Both the position numbers and the translations under genes were made by a program. From contig CM049404.1 of the NCBI GenBank assembly GCA_026929865.2, positions 2,626,501 to 2,690,500 on the forward strand: a DNA stretch of 64,000 nt, given 5' to 3'. The DNA comes from Hyperoplus lanceolatus (lineage: Eukaryota; Chordata; Actinopteri; Uranoscopiformes; Ammodytidae). Below are positions 11,440-23,919 of the stretch, in pieces; the first letter of the stretch is position 1; the number at the start of each line of letters is the position of its first letter. The notes below the pieces were generated by a model that saw only the letters and a list, made by a program, of their open reading frames with translations, had not been told where the DNA came from and searched no databases.

Positions 11440-11579
11440 TTCTTGCTTGTATGTGTCTTTATGATGTTTTGGATGTAATGTATTTTACTTATTTCACTGC
11501 ACAGCACTTTGGTCCGCCTCGGCTGTTATAAATGTGCTATATAAATAAAGTTGACTTGACTTGACTTGACTTGACTTGA
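11440..11579 (+). repeat. L2-like LINE 3' end with (TTGAC)n tail
   Basis: The sequence cagcactttggt...tgctatataaataaag followed by five tandem ttgac units (11553-11578) resembles the 3' terminus of L2/CR1-type elements. Only the tail is present. Confidence 0.6.
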
Positions 11580-11696
11580 AGAAGAAAGTGCAGCTTTAAG
11601 GAGTCCTTGAGATTTTGTTCAGCCCTCCTCACTCACTCTGTTGAACTAAAGTTGATTAAGACTCACTACAACACATTAGTTTAATGTGTAAGTGTA

Positions 11697-12935
11697 CAGT
11701 AGTGGCCAAAAGTTGAGAACGACACAAATATTACATTTTCAAAAGGTCTGCTGCTTCAGGGTTTTTAGGTATTTTCGTTAGATGTGTCTATCGTATACTG
11801 AAATATAATTACAAGCATTTCCTAAGTATCTAAAGCTTTTATTGAATTACACTGAGTTCAAGCAACAAGTCAATATGTGCTGTATTGACCCTTCTTTTTC
11901 AAGGCCTCTGCAATTCTCCCTGGCATGCTGTCAATCAACTTCTGGACCAAATCCTGATTGATGGCAGTCCATTCTTGCATAATCAATGCTTTGAGTTCGT
12001 CAGAATTTGTGGGTTCTTGTTTGTCCACCCGCCTCTTGAGGATTGACCACAAGTTCTCAATGGGATTAAGATCTGGGGAGTTTCATGGCCATGGACCCAA
12101 AATCTTTATGTTTTGTTCCCCGAGCCATTTAGTTATTACTTTTGCTTTATGGCAAGGTGCTCCATCATGCTGGAAAAGGCATTGTTCATCACCAAACTGC
12201 TCTTGGATGGTTGAGAGAAGTTGCTCTCGGAGGACGTTCTGGTACCATTCTTTATTCATGGCTGTGTTTTTAGGCAAGATTGTGAGAGAGCCCACTCCCT
12301 TGACTGAGAAGCAACCCCACACATGACTGGTCTAAGGATGCTTTACTGTTGGCACGAGACAGGACTGATGGTAGCGCTCACCTCGTCTTCTCCGAACAAC
12401 ATTTTTTCCAGATGCCCCAAACAATGGGAAAGGGGATTCATCAGAGAAAATGACTTAACCCCAGTCCTCAGCAGTCCAATCCATGTACCTTTTGCAGAAT
12501 ATCAGTCTGTCCCTGATGTTTTTTTTCTGGAGAGAAGTGGCTTTTTTGCTGCCCTTCTTGACACCAGTCCTTCCTCCAAAAGTATTTGCCTCACTGTGCG
12601 CGCAGATGCACTCTCACCTACCTGCTGCCATTCCTGAGCAAGCTGTGCGCTGGTGGCAGCCCGATCCCACAGCTGAATCAACTTTAGGAGACGGTCCTGG
12701 CGCTTGCTGGACTTTCTTGGGCGCCCTGGAGCCTGTTTGGCAACAACCTTTCTCCTTGAACTTTTTGATAAAGTTCATTTTCAAGGCAAAGAGGGACTTT
12801 GCAATTCATTGCAGTTGAGCTGATCACTCCTCATTACATTCTGGAGTATATGCAAATTGACTTTATAAAAACTGAAGTAGCAGACTTTGTGAAAATGAAT
12901 ATTTGCGACATTCTCAAAACATTTGGCCACAGATG
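11697..12935 (-). mobile_element. Near full-length degenerate Tc1 element
   Basis: It is flanked at the left by TA (11695-11696). The left TIR is CAGTAGTGGCCAAAAGTTGA; the right end has the decayed partner acattctcaaaacatttggccac...gta (about 12908-12935). At about 1.24 kb it has the length expected for Tc1-like elements, with a minus-strand transposase inside. Confidence 0.85.
11870..12790 (-). pseudogene. Tc1-family transposase, broken
   Basis: This is a minus-strand DD34E transposase. Recognisable blocks in order: a linker rich in basic residues (GRPRKSSKRQDRL-like, about 12700), the first catalytic block FSDESPF (about 12440), WGCFSVKGVGSL (12280), the second block FQHDGAPCH (12150), then GPWP followed by a stop, then [17 protein letters not shown] (12010-12070) and a C-terminus ending KKGQYSTY. 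The stop at about 12083 is a TGA where GGA (Gly) is usual. At least two frameshifts lie upstream. It is inactive. Confidence 0.87.
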
Positions 12936-13002
12936 TAGTAATGAAACTCATGTTGGATTATCAGCGATTATTTGGCTTATGTAGATTTATTTGTTTGGCA
13001 AT

Positions 13003-13237
13003 CGTTAGCCTCTTAGCATAATTGCCTAAATCATATTTACTCTACTTTACTTTTACTCTACATCTACTCTACTCTACATCTACTTTTCGTTAGTCTAATA
13101 GCATAATTGCCTAAGTCACATTTTAAGGGTTATAGAGTAGGGTAAAGTAGATGTAGAGTAGAGCAGAATAGAGTAGATGTAGAGTAAAAGTAGAGTAGAG
13201 TAAATATGATTAAGGCAATTATGCTATGAGGCTAACG
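13003..13237. mobile_element. Palindromic 'GTTAGCCT' element, family P5, copy 1
   Basis: Outer ends are inverted: CGTTAGCCTCTTAGCATAAT at the left and ATTATGCTATGAGGCTAACG at the right. Both arms carry imperfect tandem ctctacatcta / tagatgtagag units. An additional internal copy of the terminus (GTTAGTCTAATAGCATAATT, 13089-13109) sits in the middle. Copies with the same architecture are at 43798-44040 and 62930-63149. There is no coding capacity. Confidence 0.85.
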
Positions 13238-13444
13238 TTTTGTAACTCTAGGCCTGTTGTGCCTGTAATTCAGTCATTACAAATCCAATGTTACCTTTTT
13301 TCCAAAGGAAGTGATAAGACTGGAATCTGGTGTTCTGACGCCTGGCGTACAGAAGCTGTGTATTGTCCTTTAAACACAAACCATCAGATTGTGATTTATA
13401 TTACTACCTACTGTATATCTAACTATAAAAGAAGACGTCAGATT

Positions 13445-13452
13445 CTGTGTGT

Positions 13453-13492
<40 letters not shown>
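13445..13492 (+). repeat. (GT)n microsatellite
   Basis: A dinucleotide run of about 45 bp. Bases 13493-14741 downstream are unassigned AT-rich intron with no exon seen. Confidence 0.95.
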
Positions 13493-13494
<2 letters not shown>

Positions 13495-14741
13495 CGAGTT
13501 TCCCGGCAACCGTAGCTCTGATCTACTTCACACTAGGTGGGTGTGTTGCTGAGGGAGTGCAGATGCCACGGGTGAAGTTGTTTGGATCAAAAGTTCTGTA
13601 GAAAACAAGTCAAATATGTGCGGTTATGGTTAGAGATCCTGTGTCTATGTCCGTCTCTATACATTTGTGAAATTATGTTATAAACCTTTAGGATAAGCAT
13701 GATTTTGTTTCCTCAAGTTGACTTTTTAAACTTGTACACAGCCAGGATAGGCAAAAGTTTAAAAAAATGCATCAATATGTTGATTCACACTCTACAGCAA
13801 AACAGTTAAGATTAACTTTAAACCATATTAAAGGGTTTATGATTGGTAGAAATTTGCCCAATGGTCCTGGCTTGAAGTTGGGGGCAGTTGCCATTGAAGA
13901 TGTGCACAGGTGATGCAGAAGGGCGTGTTTAGGATGGTAATATTTTGCTTTCCAATCATGGTTATATTTCAAGCATTGTTGAATGTTCCAAGATGAAGTT
14001 GAATTGGAAAATAATGCCATCAGATCAGGATTGGGTTTGTTAGCAGTAGTTTCCATGTGATTGGAGGTTTGTTTGGCATAGCTTTGATCAAATCCGATGA
14101 AACAGTAAAAGACAATCTGTAGTTAAAGGTTCAGGATTTGTATGTGTTTATTCTGCAAACTATGACATGTATCTCTTCAGGTTTGTATTTTTTACATTGT
14201 CATATCTTTCTATGCAAGTAACTCAATGTATATCTTCAGCAAGTGCACTATTTAACTGGACAAAGTGCAGTCCACCATTAAGGTTGAATCAGTGGGAAAG
14301 ATGAGATAAATTACAGTCTCTTTGTTTGGGTACCTGAACATATCTTCACACGTGCATTACACAACATACAGTTTACAGTAGTTGCATCAGTGGCTGGGTT
14401 TTTAAGAAAGGTTTTTGTCCATTTTTAAATGAACAGAGCGGCCAAGTCTCACGCTTTGAACTGGTTGATATGTATGTGTCTCACGGCCACACGCCACACC
14501 TCCAATTTCTCACGCAGAGAAATGAATCCCCGTAATATATATATATTTTTTTGGTACTTTTACTTTGAAAGTCTTATTTTGAAAAGATAAACGGACTGAG
14601 TTCCGTGACATCCTCTTTCTGCCATGCTTTCTGCACACGCGGTTTCTTTATAGGTCCATGGCCGTGTGCAGCCCGTAGCCGCAGCAGCCACTTGGCAAAC
14701 CACCCGGCCACGCCCCCCTGCCTTACACTACAAAACTAATA

Positions 14742-15907
14742 GGCTCGTTCGACCTCCGTTGTAGCTCGTCTGGAAAGTAGACGAGGGTAGCCGAGTGCAG
14801 TCGGGGGAGTGACGAAAAAGCCTGACTGAAGCCAGACAGCTCCGAAGTAGCGTCCTTGTTGCGGATGCAGTTCGTTTTCTAGTTTTATTTTGAAGGCCTA
14901 TTAGAAACATATTCGTAGAAGAGCTACACATGCTACAACCGATTAGAAGCAGAACACAACACAAAGACGAGTAAACACTTTGAAAGCGAGGGGCATTTTC
15001 AAAACAAGAAACGAGATATAATATCCCCATTCTCCACACATCTGTATCTTTCTTGTTACTTTACTAGAAAACCTACTTTTAAGTGATAAAGAATAATTTA
15101 CAAATCCAAATAAAGGAGGTTTAGTATTTCTCCCTTCACATAACGAAGATGATCGGCCTAAATAAAGTTAAAGAAGGTCTAAGAAAATATCCCTTATTAT
15201 TATTGTAGAGATGGATATGATGAACTTTATTATGATGTGTAACAAACAAACTACTTGTTGTAGTTTTGGTCTGGCTTTGCGACACTACATGTAAAATACA
15301 ATTCCCAGACCATTTAGATCACTTGAAATAAGCCTATGATTTAATTTTAATGGTATAAAGATATCACTTCACCAAGATCTTATGTGACTCAAGTTTGTGT
15401 TCACTTTTATATAAATCTATACAGGAGAGTTACACATCCAAATTATTTCTATGACAAGGGTTTAGATCAGTGGAGATTTAACTCCGATTAAGTATATTTC
15501 TGCTTAAATGTATGCTGTGGCAGCCTATGATTAAACATAAATTAAAATCAAAAAGAATGGATCGTAATTTAATTTTGAGCGGTGATGTCAGACTTTTGCC
15601 TAACCAATTGGGGAAATGCATCAAAGGCACGGGGTTTAAACTCCCAATTAGTGCTCAGCTCCGCCTGTCAGCAAGACGTTTCCCATCAGACATTTCGCTC
15701 CCGCAGCCCGTGGGGACAACTGCAGCGACTTGCTCCAGTGTCTGTGTCCGTCTTGATACCGCGGGACTTCAAAGTGTCAAGCAGCCGAGCCGAAGCCAGC
15801 CGCGGGTGCAAGTGGGACAAAAAGTCTAACCATAATGCAGTGCGCTCAGCAAGACGAGCGTCATAATTGCGCAGGTCTTAGCAAGACGGTGACAGGTCGA
15901 ACGAGCC
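14742..15907. mobile_element. 1.17-kb element with GGCTCGTTCGACCT inverted ends
   Basis: The ends are exact 14-bp inverted repeats, GGCTCGTTCGACCT, and are flanked on both sides by TAATA (14737-14741 and 15908-15912), a candidate 5-bp duplication. Beyond 14 bp the ends diverge. A minus-strand open frame (14728-15039) and two plus-strand frames (15512-15866) show no transposase motif. This is probably a non-autonomous DNA transposon of unassigned superfamily. Confidence 0.65.
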
Positions 15908-15912
15908 TAATA

Positions 15913-16639
15913 AAAGCCCGTCGCCTCCCAGTCCCGCCCTTTGTTCAAATTATATGGAAAATTAATGACAACAAGGACGCCGGTATTAAATGAACAAAGA
16001 GGTAAGAACACCTTAATTCAAATCAGTCACTTCACTTGATATATTCAAGCTTGTTTTGCATTATCTTATTGGGCTGGTTGACACACCAACACATTTTTGT
16101 TCTAAAATGTTATCAACATTAATTGAATGAATGTATTGAGTAACTAAGCTTAGAGGTTACTGTGGGAAAAATATGTTCTGAGAAGACATCAAGTGTCATA
16201 GATTTAATATAATAATGGTGAATTGAAATTGGATAATTGGATAACCCATACAATGTTGAATACATATAGAATAATTACCTTTATTGCAGTTTAACCAAAT
16301 GTTTTAACAATAGGCTACAGGAGATATTTGAAAGCACTACACATGTGTTGTGCCTACACAGAGTGTCTCATTTGAAATGTTGTAATGGGTTAAGACTGAT
16401 GCCACAGTGCATTCCAAGAGACTAAAGTCTAACGCATGTTTACATAGGTTTCTCTGTAGATGCAACCATCCCAGACCCCTGCGGAGGTCATAAACTCATT
16501 TAAGATGTGATAGTCCCTTTTAAAAGGTTGGTTAATCCTACCAGACCTTTGGGGGACTGATTCTCTGCAAGTTCCACAGGATGAAACTCTATTTGGAAGC
16601 TACCATAAAGTTCAAACCAGACATGGCAGGGCCCAGGCA
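15913..16639. other. Unassigned intronic DNA
   Basis: AT-rich. A block at about 16161-16235 (agacatcaagtgtcatagattt..ataataatg) resembles part of the Z family at 61560-61620 in inverse, suggesting a decayed fragment. No exon was recognised. Confidence 0.4.
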
Positions 16640-17560
16640 CCCTGCTGTGTTTACCTTATCTCAACTGTGAGACACAAGCTTCAAAGCTTTCTTTTCCTAA
16701 GGAAGGAAGAGCATTGTATTGGCTGGTTCGAATGTAAACACTGCTTGCTGATTAGACAACTAACTTCTGATTGGATGAGAATGCATTTGGACTGTTTTAA
16801 TACAGGATGCAATCCTCTCATCTTTGCCATTCGCCGTCGGCTTCCAGCCGTGATAGAAGGTACGACATGCTTAACCCTGAGGCCTAGGATTAAGCAACTC
16901 CAAGTCCCAGTCTTTATAGTCGCTGGACGAGTTGATGGACTGCTTGGAACATCTTCTTCTGTTTTCCCAGATTCGAGAGAGAGTTTTCCTACAGAAAACC
17001 GCTTCACCAAGAGCTGAAGCACACCTCAACCTCTCCTCAAAACAGGACCCCCCACACGCGCAATGCGCGAGCAAAGACGCAGGATCCCTTCATCAAGACG
17101 CCTGCACTGCCCGTTCTACGGACCGGAGCCAGCCAGCGGACCCGCCGAGAAGTGAAGCCGCCTATCACTTAGGCTATCATCTGGGCCGTTACTACGCTGC
17201 CCTAAACGCAGCGCCAGACAAGGACCGACGCAGAGGGAGTTCTCCGCTTCCTCCTCTCCTCCTTGCCTACACTGCCCATCGGACCGCAGACAGCCCGCCA
17301 TTGCCAAGAAGAGCTGCTGATCCCCTGCTTTCCTTCCCTTGGCATGGTGAGGCACGCTGCCCTTATCAGCTGAGCTGGTTCCACACCACTGTCTTCCACA
17401 AGACGCGCTCCATCAGCGCACAAGGCCCGGCAAGCGGCCTTTTTCTCCTCCTATCTACTCCAGCTGCCTTCAACCAATCATCGCTGGACCAAGCGATTCA
17501 CGTGAGGCTATTGTCTGGGCTAAGATAGTTATTTTATGTTGTTCATTAACTTGACGTAAA
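16640..17560 (+). other. GC- and CpG-rich block of unknown origin
   Basis: This stretch is much richer in G+C and CpG than its surroundings and carries a 198-codon open frame (16932-17528) without any recognised domain. It is followed by about 800 bp ending in taaataaaccctta (AATAAA near 18370). Such a layout could be a solo LTR or the leader of a retroelement, or a decayed CpG-rich insertion. I could not find terminal repeats, so no class is assigned. Confidence 0.35.
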
Positions 17561-18202
17561 CGTAAGAGCTGACGAGCTCACTATTTCCTTTTTTAAAGTA
17601 ATTCTGACTCACTGATGTTTTACATAAGTGTTTTTCGCTCAGTGTTTTTCTCCCGTTAACCGGGAATGTATTGATGTGTTGTTGCTGTCACTCTCATAGC
17701 CGGTGAATTCTTTCCTCTTTATCAATTCAACTCAGTGTACGCAAATGCGCATTTGCAGTCACTGTGTGATTGGAGGAAACAGTTCACTACGCGCTGGAGC
17801 TGCAGCTACTGTCTTTTGTTTTCTCTTCTTCTCATTTCTAACTACGCACATCACACACACACAAAACACACTGACACTCGTGATTTCCCCCTCAAGTATT
17901 CTTCATGAATACATGAGTGTTGAGTTTCTGTAATTTTAAAGTTAAGATCACGTGAAGACAAACCCAAAGTCTCCCAGCATCATCCTTTATAATTCTTATG
18001 TGTTTGATTGAAGCAGTAGGTCACATACATTCTTTGCATGCTACTTCCCCTACTGATTAAGGTAGAATATTCAATTTAGAAGTTGTCCACATTGCTATTA
18101 GCAATTGATCTACCCGTGGCTTAAAAGCCACTTCAAACTCTCGCGTGACGTCAAACTCTCGCGTCTGCCATCTAAATTCTAAAGTGACGTTCGTCAGTGA
18201 CG

Positions 18203-18205
18203 TTC

Positions 18206-18240
<35 letters not shown>

Positions 18241-18256
18241 ACACACACACACACAC
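18203..18256 (+). repeat. (GTCT)n-(CA)n compound microsatellite
   Basis: About nine TGTC units run into an ACAC tract. Just upstream are short direct repeats, caaactctcgcgt (x2) and gtgacgttcgtc (x2). Bases 18257-19348 after it are unassigned AT-rich intron. Confidence 0.92.
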
Positions 18257-19348
18257 GGCTTTATAATCTAAACTGTTCTTATTATTGCTTGTGCTTTGTC
18301 TGCTTTCTTAAATTAGATTAGTTCATGGTTATTGACTTTTGTGTATCGTTTTAATCAACTTGCCTAAGTAAATAAACCCTTACATTTTGATTTTAAGAAG
18401 CAGTGCCTGTGATATTTGTGTCTTGTATTTCACTAATGGCTGGTAAATAAGGTTTATGCTCAAATATTCACTCCTTCATTATCTTAAATGTACATTGTAA
18501 CCAACTTTGACATTTTCAAGATAAATCCCTTTAACATTATGAGACTGTTTTCTGATTTGAAACAAAGTTCCTTTTACAAAGGGTGGTGCTCCGTAGGTAT
18601 TAATAAGTAATTTGATTAGCTGGACTAATTTAATAGATCATTAATTAACAATTTTTCTTAATATTATAATTTCCTTGAAATTAATAATATTCTTGACTTT
18701 GACCAAATCTACCCCTTATGAATTCCCAACACATGCATTGTAGGCTATTCAATTAAATTTGTGTCAGCGAAACCGTGAATGTTCTCTTTTACTTTACATA
18801 AAAATGAATGCAGAAAAGGCACACATTGCTTCATAAAAATTCACCAGAATGCAGGAAATGAAGTGTTTAATGCTCAAAATTTTCTGGGGGGGAACCTCAG
18901 ACCCTCACTTACAATATGTCCACACCCAATGTTTAATTAAAACCTGTCCTACGCAATTCATGAATTTGTTTATTTTAATAAGATTTTTGATGTTTTATCA
19001 CATTTTCCAATTGTCTTTTATTTCTGATTTATTATGAACAATATGTAAACTTGCAGGACACTAGCAAAAATGATTGGGTGGGAAAGAGGACACGGTTTTG
19101 GGTCCCTCGGCCAAAAAATCTCACTCCAAACCTTTGGTGAAACTTGGCAGCCCTGAAATGAATCTTCCTTCATCCATCAATGTTGTTTTTCAGCCCGTTG
19201 CTTTCTTTAAACCAACAACTTTCATCCAGCTTGTCTGCACATCTTTTTCTCTGTCTCTCTCTCTGCATCTACTCCAACTCTCTCCATCTCTCTTGGTTTA
19301 TTTGGTCTTCTTCTGCCTCTTTCTTTTCTTTCTCTCTTTTCCGCATCC

Positions 19349-19720
19349 CCAACCCAGTCTCACAGTGAAATGTGTAATAGCTACGTTGGTCCACAGCGCA
19401 AAATGTAGAGGTTTCACAATAAAGGCCTTGAAATTGTGAATTACCTACATTTGTTCCCCCCATTCATTTCTACTGGACAGCGTACATGTCACGTGACTTT
19501 CAAGTCCTCCCGGCCGAAACGAAACCCAAGCTGTGACCGCCATTGCCACAGCTTTTATTCTGCAGATTTTTAAGATGTATAAGCTATTAAATGGGTTTTT
19601 GATAACATTGTTAGTGAGAAATGTGTGTCTTACTCTCACAATCTTCACTCAGTGAATGTATACGATGTACTTTGATGGTTATCACGAATATTATTCTGGA
19701 CATCGCCAAGAAAATGTTGA
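19349..19720 (+). repeat. Dispersed repeat family Q6, copy 1
   Basis: It begins ACCCAGTCTCACAGTGAAAT and contains acgttggtccacagcgcaaa, ggacagcgtacatgtcacgt and aatgggtttttgataac. The same order occurs at 50277-50440 (truncated) and, inverted, at 54190-54466. It is non-coding. Transposon class is unknown. Bases 19721-20318 beyond it are unassigned. Confidence 0.7.
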
Positions 19721-20318
19721 AATACAACATTTGTCTCAGGTTGATATACTGGTTGCTATGACGCTTGTGACGCTGCCTTAAACCAGAAACAGGAAGTGTT
19801 TTGAATACTTATTATTTATTTTCTGTAAATGCTTAATGTAACTGTTAAATTGTGTTCTCTCATATAAAACACATGTTTATTACAGAGGAGGGATGACGTC
19901 TACAGAGTCGCCTGCTTACAGCTCCCGTGACAGTTATGAACGTTATATTGTCTTTTTCACGAGGAAAGCCAATCACGAGAGCAGAGCTCAGTCATCCTCC
20001 ACTGTCAGACAGGAAGTGAAGCGATAAATGACAAAGTAAAATCGGATAGGCACTTCCGGTTTCAATATCCGGTCATGTATTTAGCTTTCTTTATATGTCC
20101 ATGGTATTTAGAGAGCTGATTACTCGATATTGCAGACTTTGCAGTTAAAATAGCAGGAAAACTACAACCACGTGCCCACTTTGCTTGCTTTTTAACCTCT
20201 GTATAATCTTGTGGATTAAATTACTTTTCATGTTATTCATTATTTTACATTAAATTACCTTTTGAGGAGAGATATCCTTCACAACATTTTTTTTTTTCTC
20301 ACCTGCACAATTTGTGAC

Positions 20319-20570
20319 CATTATTCATCTGAAATTATTAGTCATTATTTACAACAACAAAACACATTACCTCATCGTGATCCATACTAACTGCCGTCTC
20401 TCGTTCATTCGCTTTCTGTGAGGACACGGAATCTTTCAGCTCCGTGAGAGTGGTTAGTGAACCTGCATCAACTCATTGCAATCAGGTGTGTGTAGCACTG
20501 ACTGGCATTAGTTGATGCAGTGTCACTAACCACTATCACGGAGCCGAAAAGAGTCCGGTGCCCTCACACT
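20319..20570 (-). repeat. Dispersed repeat family Q8, copy 1, with imperfect palindrome
   Basis: The segment 20319-20490 (ttacctcatcgtgatccata, gccgtctctcgttcattcgc) recurs inverted at about 57350-57520. A ~36-bp imperfect inverted repeat (20438-20475 versus 20511-20547, ctccgtgagagtggttagtg) forms a stem. Bases 20571-22954 that follow contain no recognised gene; 21470-21540 and 21860-21920 have tttttaagacc-type repeats typical of decayed transposon ends. Confidence 0.6.
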
Positions 20571-22954
20571 TTCAACACACGGACATGCACTATATTGCTT
20601 CCTGATCATTTGAATCTTGCACGCCCGGCACACGCTAGAAAACAGCTTTACGACAGCTGGCGTCGTAAAAATACTGCCGCTTTTGTCCTAAGGGGCCGCC
20701 AACCAACAAAGTTACTCGTGGCCACTTTAAGCTATCTTTTTCTATTGCTTTTTTCCCCCCTAGACTCTTTAGTGTTGTGAACATAGTTCACTCAGAGAGA
20801 AAGCGCCTTTCTAAAGAAAAGTGCATCACAATGTTTTCACAAATTATCAAAGCCTTAGGGCACTTTCACCCTTGACTTGTTCTTGAAACAGATTCGTTTT
20901 TTTTTTCCAGCCTGGCTGCGGGCCGTTAGTGCAGGTGAGAATGCGGCTATCTTGTTTTCAGTTAAGCATCAACAGTGGACCAAACAACCAGACACCTTGT
21001 TGAAGAGGAGGTCTCAATACACTTTCAACTAGTCTGGCTCCACGGATGTAGAACGTTGAGATTGGGACATTGAGACATTAAGAACAAGTTCTTATCGACA
21101 ATAGTGGCCTGACAAAACTCTTGTAGCCAGACAATCTACTCCCTGTAGTTTCTTTCTGTAGTTTTCCCTCATGGAAATGCTCGACCAATTGTAGAGCAGT
21201 TCAGGAACTACTTTATTGCTACTGTCCCAAGACACATCTGACCAATGAATGAAGAGAACGTTCTCACGTGGCTTATGCAGCTGCATTTTGGTACACTTCA
21301 CCAACTGATTGAGACCAAAGGAACTGATAGGTGTGAAAGAGAAGCCAACTGGTTGAAAATCAAACCAATGTCATTCTAGCACCGTCTTTGACAAAGAATG
21401 TGCAAACCTCCACTGTGTTCGACATGGATGTTTTCTCTGACAGAAAACGCCAGGGTGTCAGCACATTTTTTTAAGTTCAAATTATTTAAGGACGTTAAAT
21501 TACCATAAGACCTTTTTTAAGACCTCTAAAATGAAAAATTAATACCAACACCTTGGCAACAGAAATCAACAAACTACACTGTACTGCCTAAAGACTTATT
21601 AAGTTTGAATAACAAATATTCAATGCACTTTAGCTAACAACTGCTGTCTTATTACAGAAAATAAGAATGTTCAGCAGTCTGAATGAAGACTATGTACCCC
21701 TGCATTTACCATCAAATGAATAGAAGTGAAATAAACCTGAAAACCCAGTCATTGCCCAGTCAGTCTGTCCTTGTTTGCTTTTCCGCGGCCCGACTTCAAA
21801 CAACACGGCCGTACTCATTCTGCCCTGTTCTAATTGAATGCCTCCCCTCAAACAACGCAATACTTTTTAAGACCTTAAATATCAAAACCTAAATTGAATG
21901 ACTTTAAGACTTTTCAAGGCTGCCCTGGACAACGCTTGCTTACTGTCCCTCAGCCTCCTGTCTGTTGTTACCCCACCTTTTCTTTTTCTATTCCTCCCTG
22001 TCCCCTACATTTCTTTCCCTCTCTTGTGTTTGTCTGCAGTTTTTCGATCAAACCAGCACATCAAGCTGAATCTAGAGCCTGTGTTTAGTCTTTTATCTGC
22101 CTCTCTATACCGTCGGTGGCCCTCAAAGCTTTCAATGGGGTAGTGGTACATTGTAACCCTGACCTTTCTGAGCAGCATCAGGTCTGTGGGCACGCGCCAC
22201 CAGACCCCCTACATTCTCTCCCTCTTTCTGCGTTCTCAGCTGGCGGTCCCAAAAAATAATAATTCAACACGGCCCTGTATTGTGTTCTTTTTGAAAAGCC
22301 ACTTCAGCTGTCGCAAGCAATCGACACGCTTTTTTAATTTTTTTTTCTTGGCGAATTTCACAGCAATATTCTGGTCAGCATTTTATCGCCCCCCCCTCTC
22401 TCTCACACACGCTTAGCAAGAGCTTTTTGTGGAACCAGGACCCCCAGCTGGGATAAGAGAGGGCACGCAGCAGGGCTTTTAGCTAGGGTTTTTCACTGGC
22501 TTTTGTTGCCGTTGAAACATCCGCAACATTATCGGAACAGTCCACTTTGTACCAGCCAACTCTTTTGTGTTCTGTTGTCATCTGTCTCTCCGTCTCTATG
22601 AGTTTGGGTCTGCCTTGCCTTTTGTGATTTTCTCTCCAATTCACTCCCCCTGTAGCCAACTACCAAAGATATAGATTTTTTTTCTTCCCCTGCCTTTCTG
22701 TAAATAAATCAATACCATTGTGTTATTGTTTCCTACCAGGGCTGTGTTGACAAGTTCACTTATGTGAAACTTTCAAATAGCTTTAAAAAAAAATGGTTTT
22801 ACTCCTGTTTAATACAATATTTTGTTTAGCAAATGCATCTTCTTATTGTCTTTTACTAAAACAATGACTGATTAACTTTTCATTTGCTGTTCTTTGTATA
22901 ACACAATTGTGTCACAAAAGTGTCAATGCTGCCTCCAATAATTCAAAGTTTTGC

Positions 22955-23505
22955 CCAACAATTAGCCAAATTAGATTTGCTCAGCATGTTGGTCTGGACA
23001 CATTTCATTGAAGCTCATTAACTATTTCAGAGAATTCAGAGTTGCCAATCAAATCGTTGTATCTGATATGGGCGGGACAGAACTTTTATTTATCTTCGAG
23101 AGACCAATTGAGGGGTGACCCTCATTTACAATGACGTCGAATGTATGGTGCTCTGGGTCGGACGTAACCCGATGACAACTGTGCTGGGCATGCGCCGTCG
23201 AAGCCGTGATAGTAAACAGCAGAAATATTTGCAGATATGTTGTTTGAGTTTGAAACGGCTTTGGCCTTGATACTTAAAGATTTGGAAGAAGGCGCTCAAA
23301 TCTTTCATTAGCAAGACAGAAGAATGTTCTGTTTTTCCGACCGACCACGGCAAAAGTTTAATTTACCAGTTAACCACACTGTTCACTAAACGAACGGGGC
23401 TTAATACATCATCTTGTCCATTGCTCTGATTGGGCGTAGAGCTATCCAATTGCGTGCAGTGGCATTTGCACACATAGGTGCCACCTCTTTAGTTGGGACG
23501 GTCCT
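22955..23505 (+). mobile_element. hAT-like 'AGCCTGG' family X, copy 1 (degenerate)
   Basis: It shares many blocks with the complete copy at 51202-51781: catgttggtctggacac, ctctgggtcggacgtaac, cgaagccgtgatagtaaac, gatatgttgtttgagtttga and actcaaatctttcattagca. Both terminal inverted repeats are decayed, so limits are approximate. It contains the same short first-exon-like frame as the other copies. Confidence 0.7.
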
Positions 23506-23919
23506 AAGGGTTGTATCAGCTATTTATGTTTGCTCTAACTCTACAACTCCCCCTTCTTTATATTTAGGCTATTCCTTTCTGGAACCCTATTAATGTTCAC
23601 ATTGGATTGGTCAGGTCTATCAACCGCAGTGCCTCAGCCTAACACCTGGGAGAGGTGCCAGTCAATTGCCTGCCAGTCATCAGATGAAATGGACTTCTAA
23701 TGGAGTTGCGGCTCCCGGGCTGGGTTTAGGCAGAATGGAGAGCAGGCAGACTTCCACCATCTCCTGACTCTGTGTTTGTCATTTGTTTTTCTCTCTTTCT
23801 ATCTGCGGCTGCACCCAGTCCCACTTCTTCTCCTCTCTCCACTTCCCCTCAATCTGTCATTCTGATCGCTGGGTGGAGCCACAGTGAAATACAGCTATAG
23901 GCTCGTTGTAAAAGACCAT

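Noticed and set aside
16932-17528. 198-codon open frame in the GC-rich block
   Set aside because: No domain, no splice context and a biased composition. Long frames are expected by chance in CpG-rich DNA.
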